Below, piece after piece: positions 1 through 6,473 of a stretch of DNA of 13,127 bases. The notes under the pieces were generated by a model, which did not search any database, had not been told where the DNA came from, and was given only the letters and a program-made list of their open reading frames with translations. The translations under genes and the position numbers were made by a program. Source of the DNA: Candidatus Latescibacterota bacterium (GTDB lineage Bacteria; Latescibacterota; UBA2968; UBA8231). Positions within the stretch are counted from its first letter, which is position 1. Each line of letters opens with the position of its first letter. The stretch is from contig JAGWBY010000062.1 in the NCBI GenBank assembly GCA_021295675.1, positions 35,034 to 48,160 on the forward strand, read 5' to 3'.

Positions 1-2
1 AA

Positions 3-1268
3 ATGCGGCGCGGCGAAATCCACTACGACCTCACCCACGACCACGCCACGCTGGGGCCGGGCTTTGCTTTGCCCGCCAACTGGTGGGAGGATCCCGCGAC
101 CAAACGCCGCGTTGAGGAGCAATTTGACCAAGTGGTCATGCAGGGCGACGTGACCGTCAACTTGGGCGTCGTGGTGCTGGTGGCGACGGCATTTCTCCAC
201 ACCGGCGATGCGCGGTATCGGGAGTGGATAGAGGAATATGTGGGGGCCTGGATAGAGCGCACCGAAGCCAACGGCGGCATCGTCCCGGACAACATCGGGC
301 CCAACGGCATTGTCGGTGAGATGCGCCAAGGACAGTGGTGGGGCGGGCTATATGGCTGGACCGGGCGCTATGGACACAACATGATGGCTCACTCGATCAC
401 CGCGGCGGTAGAAGCCGCGCTGCTAGTCACGGGCGAGAGCCGCTATTTGGACCTGCTCCGCATGCACATGGATGCACTGGTCGCGCACGGTCGCGAGGGA
501 GGGGGGCGGTTGCTGGTGCCCTACAAGCACACGGACGAAGGTTGGACCGACTTCAATCCCATCAATCCCAATGCGCCGGTCCACTTGTGGGCCGCATCCA
601 TGGAGGAGCGCGACTGGCAGCGGCTGGAAATCCTACGCCGGGGAGCCGAAGGCGAGTGGAGGCAGGTGGGGCAGCGCGGACCGCGCTCGCTCGACGACCG
701 CGCTTGGACCCGCTTTCTCGACGGCGAGTCTCCGGATTACCCCGAGCGCATCTTGCAGGCCAACTACCGCGAGGTCTGTGACCGCATCGCCAAGGTCATA
801 GACGACGAACAAGACCTGACTCAACTCGACGTACACTGGTGGCAGCAAGTTAATCCGGTGGTCACCGAAGCCTTAGTGCAGCTAACGACCGGCGCGCCGC
901 AAACCATCTACTGGGGAGGGTTGGCGCAAGGGCGGGTGCGCTATTTTGACGGCGAGCAACAGCGACCGGGTTTGCCCCCAGATGTAGCAGCCTTGGTGAC
1001 CGGTCTCAGCGGCGAAGGTGCGGAGCTGACGTTGGTCAACTTGAGCTCGAGCCGCACGCGGCACGTAATCGTCGGCGCTGGCAGCTTTGGCGAGCACTGC
1101 TTTGGCCGGGTGCGAGCTGGCGACGAGGCCCTCGACGTGGATGGCACTTATTTCCAAGTTGAACTGGCTCCGGCCAGCCAAATTGAATTGTCGCTCGCCA
1201 TGCGGCGTTACAACCAGCAGCCCAGCTTTCGCTTGCCTTGGCACGGCGAGCAGATTCCATATCGCTAA
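3..1268 (+). CDS. Partial protein of unknown function, possibly six-hairpin glycosidase-like (5' end at window edge)
   Basis: The frame is open from the window edge, so the true start may lie upstream; the ATG at base 3 is only the first visible one. About 421 residues are seen. Residues 1-290 look mostly helical and rich in Trp, Gly and His, with a G/N-rich stretch at about 94-105 (NGGIVPDNIG...) and a WGG/GW/GHN cluster at 112-126. The last 130 residues look beta-rich. A helical-repeat domain followed by a beta domain recalls (alpha/alpha)6 six-hairpin glycosidases, but I recognise no family signature or catalytic pair. There is no visible signal peptide, although the real N-terminus may be missing. 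It ends 20 bases before the PhyH-1 start and is probably co-transcribed with it, which fits a carbohydrate or small-molecule catabolic role. The function is inferred, not shown. Confidence 0.7.
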   Translation: MRRGEIHYDLTHDHATLGPGFALPANWWEDPATKRRVEEQFDQVVMQGDVTVNLGVVVLVATAFLHTGDARYREWIEEYVGAWIERTEANGGIVPDNIGPNGIVGEMRQGQWWGGLYGWTGRYGHNMMAHSITAAVEAALLVTGESRYLDLLRMHMDALVAHGREGGGRLLVPYKHTDEGWTDFNPINPNAPVHLWAASMEERDWQRLEILRRGAEGEWRQVGQRGPRSLDDRAWTRFLDGESPDYPERILQANYREVCDRIAKVIDDEQDLTQLDVHWWQQVNPVVTEALVQLTTGAPQTIYWGGLAQGRVRYFDGEQQRPGLPPDVAALVTGLSGEGAELTLVNLSSSRTRHVIVGAGSFGEHCFGRVRAGDEALDVDGTYFQVELAPASQIELSLAMRRYNQQPSFRLPWHGEQIPYR

Positions 1269-1288
1269 CAAAATTAGGAGACCGGGCA

Positions 1289-2035
1289 ATGGACCAAGCC
1301 GACCGCGATTTCTTTGCCGCAAACGGCTATCTCAATTTAGGGCAGGTGCTCGACAACGACGACGTGCAATACTTCCGCGCCATGTTCGATGGGGATATGG
1401 AAAAGTATCCCTACTTCTGGCACCGCTACGGCCACCACCAGCACGCCAACTACGAGGCATTGATCACCTCGCCGCAGTTCGACGAGTTGATTCGTCACCC
1501 TAAAATATACCCGACGATCGAGGAACTGATGGGCGGGCCGCTCTGCTTTGGCGAGATCGGGCTGCGGATGATGCGGGCCTACGACGGCCCATTGCACCAG
1601 GGTTGGCACCGCGACCGACCGCATTGGGACGAGCATCCGTTCCGCATGGACTACATCCAACTCATGGTCTATCTGTCCGATGTCGATGAGGGGACGCATT
1701 GTTTTTCGCTGTCCCCAGAAGCAGTAAGCCAGCCAGTGCTCGAAGATAGGGAAGAGCAACTCAAGCGGGGCGGCGAGTACCACTTGCACGGTCCGGCCGG
1801 GACCTGTGCGCTGTTTAACGTGGCCGTGCTGCACACGCCTACAACGCGGCCCACGCAAGCAGAGCGGCGGACCGTGCAGATTTACTACGGGCATCGCAAC
1901 CGGGCACCGCTGGCGAACGATTCGAGTATTCCGGCGGCGTTTTGGCGGGACAGCGAGGATGCAGAGACGCGGGCTTTTTACGGAGTTTTGAACGAGCGCA
2001 CCAAGGTGTATTTAGCGGCGTTCCCCGGAGCTTGA
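1289..2035 (+). CDS. Phytanoyl-CoA dioxygenase (PhyH) family protein, PhyH-1
   Basis: This is a Fe(II)/2-oxoglutarate-dependent oxygenase of the PhyH family, 248 residues, predicted cytoplasmic; the family hydroxylates small organic substrates using O2 and 2-oxoglutarate. The iron-binding HxD motif is H107-R-D109 (in GWHRDRPHWDEH). The distal histidine is H182 (VLHTPTTRP), followed by R193/R194 as the likely 2-oxoglutarate anchor. A conserved MVYLSDVDEGTHCFSLSP block lies between them. I chose ATG 1289 because TTAGGAG (1274-1280) sits 8 bases upstream; the open frame extends upstream to 1238, but that part overlaps the preceding gene and has no ribosome site. It follows the unknown gene by 20 bases and precedes the diadenylate cyclase by 33. 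The substrate cannot be read from the sequence; bacterial PhyH homologues act on very diverse compounds. Confidence 0.9.
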   Translation: MDQADRDFFAANGYLNLGQVLDNDDVQYFRAMFDGDMEKYPYFWHRYGHHQHANYEALITSPQFDELIRHPKIYPTIEELMGGPLCFGEIGLRMMRAYDGPLHQGWHRDRPHWDEHPFRMDYIQLMVYLSDVDEGTHCFSLSPEAVSQPVLEDREEQLKRGGEYHLHGPAGTCALFNVAVLHTPTTRPTQAERRTVQIYYGHRNRAPLANDSSIPAAFWRDSEDAETRAFYGVLNERTKVYLAAFPGA

Positions 2036-2068
2036 CCCATTCCCTTCCTTTAGGGGAGAGATACCACT

Positions 2069-3244
2069 TTGTACACACCCCTGTTGGAAATCGCACCCAC
2101 TGATCTGGTAGATATTGCAGTCGTCGGTTTGCTGCTTTGGGGTCTAGTGGTTTGGACCCGCCGAGCGCGAATGGCCCTGCTCGGTTTGGCTTTTTTGGGC
2201 GTCTTCTACCACCTGATAGCGCAGCAATTCAAGTTGCAGCTAACGACTTGGATCCTCCAAGGCTTTTTCGCGGCACTAGTGGTGGTGGTAGTGGTGGTGT
2301 TCCAAGATGATTTGCGCCGGCTCTTTGAGCAGTTCGCTAGGCTCAGTCTGCGCCGCAAGGCTCCTCGCCCGGATCCCTCCAGCTTGGGAATGCTGACTAG
2401 GGGATTGTACCAGTTGGCCGCGAAAAGACGCGGGGCCTTGGTAGTCCTGCCGGGCCGCGAACCGATAGAGCGGCACTTCTTGCAGCATGGGGTCCCTTTG
2501 GACGCGGAGATCAGCGAAGAACTCCTCGACAGCCTTTTCGACCCCGGTTCGGCTGGACACGACGGCGCGCTGGTGATGCAGAATAATAGGGTCAAGGAGT
2601 TTGGAGTGCATTTGCCGCTTTCCGAGAATAGGGATGAACTGAAGGGAGGTGGTACGCGGCACGCGGCCGCGCTGGGCCTAGCCGAACGCAGCGATGCCCT
2701 GTGTCTGGTGGTCTCAGAGGAGCGCGGCACCATCGGGATCGCCGCGCGGGGACAACTCGAGATTTTGGACAATCCGGACGCGGGCAAACTGGCGGACAGG
2801 ATCAGAAGCTACTTGCAGCATACGGGGACCCAGGTGAACGCACGCCGGGTCGAGTGGCGTCGGTGGGGGCGGCGTCTAGTGGAAGGTCTTTTGTCCTTCG
2901 CCTTGGCCTTGGGCGCGTGGCTAGCCTTCGTACCGGGCGCGACGCTCGAGGAAGCGGTGCTCCAAGTTCCCGTAGCCGTGGAGAATATGCCCGAAGGATA
3001 TGCGCTAAAGGAGGCCAACCCCCCAGAAGTGGAGATCGCGGTGGCCGGACCGCGACGGGCCATGTTTTTGGCAAGCAATGCGGATTTCCAAGTCGTCATT
3101 GACGCCAATCTCGTCAGGCTGGGGCGGCGGACTTTCGAGGTATCCGCCCAATCCGTGCGCCATGCAACCGGGTTGGAGATCAAAAGCATCAAGCCAGACA
3201 AGGTGAAACTAACCGTGCAGCAAGCGCGAGGAGGAGCGCGATGA
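2069..3244 (+). CDS. cdaA: Membrane diadenylate cyclase (CdaA type) fused to a YbbR/CdaR-like C-terminal region
   Basis: This protein makes the second messenger c-di-AMP from two ATP at the inner membrane. The 391 residues show three N-terminal membrane helices (about 14-29, 34-51, 58-78), then a DisA_N/DAC domain (about 105-250). The catalytic DGA motif is at 165-167 (GHDGALVM), the substrate motif GTRH at 195-198, and VVSEERGTI at 214-222. Residues 268-288 form a fourth membrane helix followed by a beta-rich segment (about 296-384) with the look of a YbbR repeat, as in the regulator CdaR. In Bacillota, CdaA (about 270 residues) and CdaR are separate neighbouring genes; here they appear fused. 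The usual RHR triplet reads RHA (197-199). The start is TTG 2069, 8 bases after GGGGAGAG. It lies between two PhyH genes in a tight row, with no glmM visible nearby. Confidence 0.9.
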   Translation: MYTPLLEIAPTDLVDIAVVGLLLWGLVVWTRRARMALLGLAFLGVFYHLIAQQFKLQLTTWILQGFFAALVVVVVVVFQDDLRRLFEQFARLSLRRKAPRPDPSSLGMLTRGLYQLAAKRRGALVVLPGREPIERHFLQHGVPLDAEISEELLDSLFDPGSAGHDGALVMQNNRVKEFGVHLPLSENRDELKGGGTRHAAALGLAERSDALCLVVSEERGTIGIAARGQLEILDNPDAGKLADRIRSYLQHTGTQVNARRVEWRRWGRRLVEGLLSFALALGAWLAFVPGATLEEAVLQVPVAVENMPEGYALKEANPPEVEIAVAGPRRAMFLASNADFQVVIDANLVRLGRRTFEVSAQSVRHATGLEIKSIKPDKVKLTVQQARGGAR

Positions 3245-3266
3245 AAATCACTGTGAGAGGGACCGC

Positions 3267-4001
3267 ATGGCACTGAGCGAGCAACAGATCGCGTTTTTTA
3301 AGCAGCAGGGGTATTTGATTCTGGAAAACTTCATCGCGCCGGAGCAGCTAGCCGTCTGGCGCAGTCAGTTCTGGAATCACGTAGGGGCCGATCCACAAGA
3401 CCCGGAGAGTTGGCCCGCTAGCTATGTGATCGACGGGTTTGCGGTTGAACCGGCCTTTGGGCAGCTTCCGCAGATGCAAGAAGTAATCGAGGCGCTGGGC
3501 GGCGGACAGTTTAGCGGCGGCGGCGGGTCCATGCTGGTGCAGTGGCCGAGCTCGGGGGAGGCGTGGGACTGGCCGGGCCAAGGGCATATCGACGGTTACG
3601 GGCCGGGGGGCTGGAGCGGTGGTTTTATGCTGGGGGCGACGGCCTACTTAGACGATGTGGAAGCAAACGGCGGGGCCTTTGTTTACTGGCCGCAGAGCCA
3701 TCTGCCGACCTACGCGTACTTCCGCGAGCATCCCGCCCACATCGACGGCAGTTTCCGCGACCGCGACGATTGGGAGCCGCGCCAATGGGGGTTGTTTTCA
3801 GACCGCTCGCCTCAGGGGCCGGAGCAATTTGTGGCGCGGGCCGGGGATGTGATTTTCTGGCATTGTTTTCTGTGTCACACCGGCTCGGCCAACATCCGCT
3901 CCAAGCCGCGGCTGGGGCTTTTCGCCCGCTGGCACTACGCCGAGCGCGAAGCCATGCGCTATGATGTGCCGGAGGATTTGTGGAAGTATTGGGCGATCTA
4001 G
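3267..4001 (+). CDS. Phytanoyl-CoA dioxygenase (PhyH) family protein, PhyH-2
   Basis: A 244-residue Fe(II)/2-oxoglutarate oxygenase of the PhyH family, only distantly like the other two in this window. The N-terminus (LSEQQIAFFKQQGYLILENF) is the typical PhyH opening helix and strand. The iron ligands are H107 and D109 (GHIDGYGPGG), with H204 (LCHTGS) as distal ligand and R215 (KPRLGLFARWHY) as the likely 2-oxoglutarate contact. A Gly-rich loop (79-88) and YLDDVEANGGAFVYWPQSH (127-145) are well formed. GAGAGG (3255-3260) stands 6 bases before the ATG. The gap to the cyclase stop is only 22 bases, so the two are probably transcribed together; it ends just before an AT-rich gap that looks like a transcription boundary. 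The substrate is unknown. Confidence 0.9.
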   Translation: MALSEQQIAFFKQQGYLILENFIAPEQLAVWRSQFWNHVGADPQDPESWPASYVIDGFAVEPAFGQLPQMQEVIEALGGGQFSGGGGSMLVQWPSSGEAWDWPGQGHIDGYGPGGWSGGFMLGATAYLDDVEANGGAFVYWPQSHLPTYAYFREHPAHIDGSFRDRDDWEPRQWGLFSDRSPQGPEQFVARAGDVIFWHCFLCHTGSANIRSKPRLGLFARWHYAEREAMRYDVPEDLWKYWAI

Positions 4002-4039
4002 AACGCCCTACTGTCGAGCCGCTCAGCCTTCCGCAAAAC

Positions 4040-4094
4040 TTGCCCGTTTCGGCAAAATCGCATAATTTTTATGGTTTTGTAACATTATATCTGC
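4040..4094 (+). promoter_or_regulatory. AT-rich candidate promoter region upstream of the omega-like gene
   Basis: The 124 bases between PhyH-2 and the next gene switch abruptly from GC-rich to AT-rich. TTGCCC (4040-4045) and CATAAT (4061-4066) could form -35 and -10 boxes, but the 15-base spacer is short; a second AT-rich run (ATTATAT) follows at about 4084. TTGCC and GGCAA (4040-4044, 4051-4055) also form a 5-bp hairpin followed by A/T-rich sequence, so a weak terminator for the upstream row is an alternative reading. The composition change is real; the exact boxes are a guess. Confidence 0.35.
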
Positions 4095-4125
4095 CCCCAT
4101 TCACCTTTCATCCTCGGGAGCTACA

Positions 4126-4371
4126 ATGGCCAAGTCGATGTTTTCTCGGGAAGTCGCCGTCAAGCTGGAAGGCGAAATCAATCCCTTTCAAGCCTGTCGC
4201 AGTCTGTCGCAGCGTGCGCGAGTCATTAATACAGAGCGCAAACAGAGAGAAGCTGAAGGCGAACTTTATAAGGAAGAGTTGCCCAATTCGTCGGCCAGTG
4301 CCATGTTGGACTTTGCCGAGGGACGCATCGCCCTCTTGCTGGAAGAGAGTGCGGACTTAGACGAGGTCTAA
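4126..4371 (+). CDS. rpoZ: Probable DNA-directed RNA polymerase omega/Rpb6-type subunit
   Basis: An 81-residue acidic protein. Its layout fits the omega/Rpb6 family, the small subunit that binds the beta-prime subunit and helps core polymerase assemble. It has NPFQACRSLSQRARVIN (19-35), matching the 'N-x-[FY]...kRAr.i' helix, then a charged segment, then ELPNSSASAMLDFAEGRIAL (51-70), matching the 'A...f.eGki' end. The wording is closer to the divergent Bacteroidota-type omega than to the E. coli one. GGGAG (4116-4120) lies 5 bases before the ATG. It follows an AT-rich, promoter-like gap and stands alone. The family call rests on short motifs in a small protein; a lineage-specific hypothetical protein is the alternative. 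Confidence 0.6.
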   Translation: MAKSMFSREVAVKLEGEINPFQACRSLSQRARVINTERKQREAEGELYKEELPNSSASAMLDFAEGRIALLLEESADLDEV

Positions 4372-4568
4372 AGCTCGCCGCTAGCGACAGCCCATCTACC
4401 TCGTGGGCCTGCCTTCGCTGCCGTCTCCAACGAAAAAACATATAACCGTCGCGCTGTCGGTCGCATACCTTGCTGACCGAGAGGAGGATGGGGTCGTCTG
4501 CTCGGCGGACGTCCTCGGCCACAGCGCGAAAAAGGCGTTTCCACTAAACGCCCTGTAAAGGAGGCGTC
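4372..4568. other. 197-base stretch with no confident gene
   Basis: No convincing gene is seen. One frame is open from 4385 to the TAA at 4556-4558, with a possible GTG start at 4403 but no ribosome site. Its predicted end (SAKKAFPLNAL) faintly recalls the N-terminal region of CoaBC, which follows rpoZ in many bacteria; this could be a decayed remnant or chance. An AT-rich patch (4431-4446) and a strong hairpin (4534-4552) are present. AAAGGAGG (4557-4564), the ribosome site of the next gene, overlaps the TAA of that frame. Confidence 0.4.
4528..4552 (-). terminator. Hairpin that reads as an intrinsic terminator on the - strand
   Basis: GGCGTTT (4534-4540), loop CCACT, AAACGCC (4546-4552) is a perfect 7-bp stem. 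Read on the - strand the stem is followed by TTTTT, the classic intrinsic terminator shape; on the + strand there is no T-run after it. No - strand gene is seen here, so it may block antisense transcription. On the + strand it ends 4 bases before the aldo/keto reductase ribosome site and could affect its translation. Confidence 0.4.
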
Positions 4569-5487
4569 ATGGACCTAGAAAAAAACTGCTGTCCCCGCCG
4601 CCGCTGGGGCAAAACCGAACTCTCCATACCAGTAGTCCCCTTCGGGACGCAAGGCTTTGGCGGCCACTTCGGACCGGTTGACGACCAAGAGGCCATGGCC
4701 CTGATGCGCCGGGCCGTCGATTTGGGCGTCAATCACTTCGACTGCGCCCGCTGCTACGGCGACTCCGATCAAGGAAGGCGTCATCGCCCGCAGCGAGATC
4801 ATCATCAGCGGCCGCGTATGCTGCCACAGCGCGGCTGAATGGGGCGGTTACGGCGAGGGGCGGCCCGACTACTCGGCGGCGCGGGTCTTGGCCGATGCCG
4901 AAGACCAACTCGACATTTTAGGTATCGAGAAATTCGACGTGCTCTTCCTCCACGACCCGCCCGAAATCGAACCGACCCTTGAGGCGGGCGGCGCGCTCGA
5001 AGGGCTGGAACAGGTGCGCCAGCGGGGTGCCGTAGATTTCATCGGTTATGGCATGAACCCCCACGACTTTCACCTCGCGCACATTGCTTCGGGCCGCACC
5101 GACGCGATGCTGTGCTTTAGCGACTACAACCTGCTCCGGCAGGGCGCTGCCGACGCCATCCTCCCAGCGGCCGCAGCCGCCGACCTCGGCGTACTCAACG
5201 GCTGGTCGATCATGCGCGGCTGGCTGACGGGCGTGCCCGTGGAGCGCTTTATACCGCGCGACAAGTGGGGCGAAGACCAGCACCGGGCCGAGGCCATGCG
5301 CTTGTGGTGCAGCGAACAGGGCATCGACATGCTGGAGCTGACGTTGCAATTTTGCCTACGCGAGGAACGCATTCACGGCAACCCCATCGGCTCGCTGAAC
5401 GTCGAGCAGCTAGAAAAAAACGTCGCAGCGGCCATGGCGGTCGTCTCCGACGAAACAATCGCCGCTTTTGTCGCAGCGGGATTCTAG
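4569..5487 (+). pseudogene. Aldo/keto reductase family protein, frame broken by an internal deletion
   Basis: The gene encodes an NAD(P)H-dependent aldo/keto reductase (TIM barrel, cytoplasmic) but is split over two frames. The first frame (ATG 4569, strong AAAGGAGG 4 bases upstream) gives about 66 good residues, including GKTELSIPVVPFGTQGFGG and the active-site block NHFDCARCYGDS with catalytic Asp and Tyr. It then runs out of family sequence and stops at 4838. From 4768 the +1 frame continues cleanly to TAG 5487 (239 residues): IKEGVIARSEIII, the catalytic-His block DVLFLHDPP, and LGVLNGWSIMRGWLTG. The usual 'SE..LG.A' link between the two parts is absent, pointing to loss of about 20 bases (3n+2) near 4766-4768. 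The tetrad lysine position appears to read Arg (ISGRV), unusual for an active reductase. It is the first gene of the catabolic row. Either a pseudogene or an assembly error. Confidence 0.8.
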
Positions 5488-5489
5488 GT

Positions 5490-5510
5490 TTGACGCCCCT
5501 TGGGGGTGTT
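5490..5510 (+). terminator. Short GC hairpin after the aldo/keto reductase, weak terminator candidate
   Basis: ACGCCCC (5493-5499) pairs with GGGGTGT (5503-5509) around a 3-base loop: 7 pairs including one G-U, beginning 5 bases after the stop codon. There is no clear T-run behind it, so factor-independent termination is doubtful; it may only stabilise the upstream message. The remaining 50 bases to the next gene hold nothing else clear. Confidence 0.25.
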
Positions 5511-5563
5511 CCGTACTTTCCGCCCGCCGAACCCTATAACTCGATTACCATCAAAGGAGGGGC

Positions 5564-6334
5564 ATGGGAGCTGCAGAAGATTATTACGCGCAGACGATGG
5601 GGCTGTTGCAGCGTCTGCGCGATACGCAACTGGACTCCATCGACCAAGCCGCCGCAATCTGCACTGAGAGCATTGCCAACGGCGGGTTGGTCTTTCTTTT
5701 TGGTGCCGGGCACTCGCGCATGATGTGCGAGGAGATGACGCCGCGCCAAGGATGTTTCGTGGGCTTTTTTGCGTTGGTCGAGCTAGCGGTATCGACCCAT
5801 GCGTCGATCGTCGGCACCAATGGATTGCGCGGGCCGCTCTTTCTGGAGAAGTACGAAGGCTACGCCGAGGAGATTCTCCAAGGGTTCGAGTTCGGGCCGC
5901 ACGATGCTTTTATCTTGATTTCGACCAGCGGCATTCGGCCCCTAATCGTCGAGATGGCCATGGGTGCTAAGGCGCGGGGCTTGCCGGTGATCGCCATGCT
6001 GTCGAAGCCACACGGCGACCAGTCGCCGCCCGCGCACTCGTCGGGCCAGAAGCTGATGGATCTAGCCGACGTCGTCCTCGACAATCAGTGTCCGCCGGGG
6101 GACTGCGTGATCGAGCTAGAGGGGTTGGAGTGGCGGACCGGGCCGGTATCGACGGTGACCGGCGCGATGATGATGAATATGCTGCGCTGCGAAGTGGCCG
6201 AGCGGTTGTTGGCGCGGGGGGTCAAGCCGGAGCTATTGCCGAGCCATCAGTTTGTGGGAAACACAAGCGCGGAAGAGCAGCTAGAGCGGTTTTACGAGGG
6301 CTACCGCAAGAGCCTCAAGCATTTGTATAGTTAG
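5564..6334 (+). CDS. SIS-domain sugar phosphate isomerase-like protein (UPF0309-like)
   Basis: A 256-residue SIS-domain protein, a fold that binds phosphosugars for isomerisation or sensing. The phosphosugar loop is GAGHS (47-51, in LVFLFGAGHSRMMCEEM). The second SIS strand is DAFILISTSG (114-123), followed by VEMAMGAKARGLPVIAMLS. HSSGQKLMDLADVVLDN (158-174) and PPGDCVIELEG (177-187) are hallmarks of the UPF0309 subgroup, which comes from sugar or amino-sugar catabolic clusters. No helix-turn-helix domain is attached, so a catalytic role is more likely than an RpiR-type regulator. AAAGGAGG (5553-5560) precedes the ATG by 3 bases. Its TAG stop lies inside the first unit of the heptamer repeat block that follows. 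With the downstream dehydrogenase and ROK kinase it suggests breakdown of a sugar or amino sugar; the substrate cannot be named. Confidence 0.85.
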   Translation: MGAAEDYYAQTMGLLQRLRDTQLDSIDQAAAICTESIANGGLVFLFGAGHSRMMCEEMTPRQGCFVGFFALVELAVSTHASIVGTNGLRGPLFLEKYEGYAEEILQGFEFGPHDAFILISTSGIRPLIVEMAMGAKARGLPVIAMLSKPHGDQSPPAHSSGQKLMDLADVVLDNQCPPGDCVIELEGLEWRTGPVSTVTGAMMMNMLRCEVAERLLARGVKPELLPSHQFVGNTSAEEQLERFYEGYRKSLKHLYS

Positions 6335-6473
6335 TGGCCGGTGGTCAGTGGCCAGTGACCAGTCCCAACATTCCCCTTAACCCTCCATTATAAATGTTTC
6401 GGCTTTTTTCTCTATGTGCCCTGTGACCCCAACCCGGGGCGGGGTCTAACCACTGGCCACTAACCACTAAACC
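6331..6473. repeat. Inverted arrays of 7-base repeats filling the isomerase-dehydrogenase gap
   Basis: The left arm (6331-6366) is a run of imperfect heptamers: TTAGTGG, CCGGTGG, TCAGTGG, CCAGTGA, CCAGTCC. The right arm (6443-6473), read on the - strand, is TTAGTGG, TTAGTGG, CCAGTGG, TTAGACC. The arms are inverted relative to each other and enclose about 75 bases that include an AT-rich patch (TTATAAA at 6388-6394) and a T-run (6413-6419). The block begins at the isomerase stop and ends at the dehydrogenase GTG. It resembles the short tandem heptamer families of some bacterial genomes, or a small non-coding inverted-repeat element. It could fold into a long stem in RNA. Confidence 0.7.

Noticed and set aside
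3241..3276. An 11-codon ATG frame overlapping the cyclase stop (ATGA) with GAGGAG upstream
   Set aside because: The GAGGAG codes for the cyclase C-terminus, the peptide is tiny and runs out of frame over the PhyH-2 start; nothing supports a real leader peptide.
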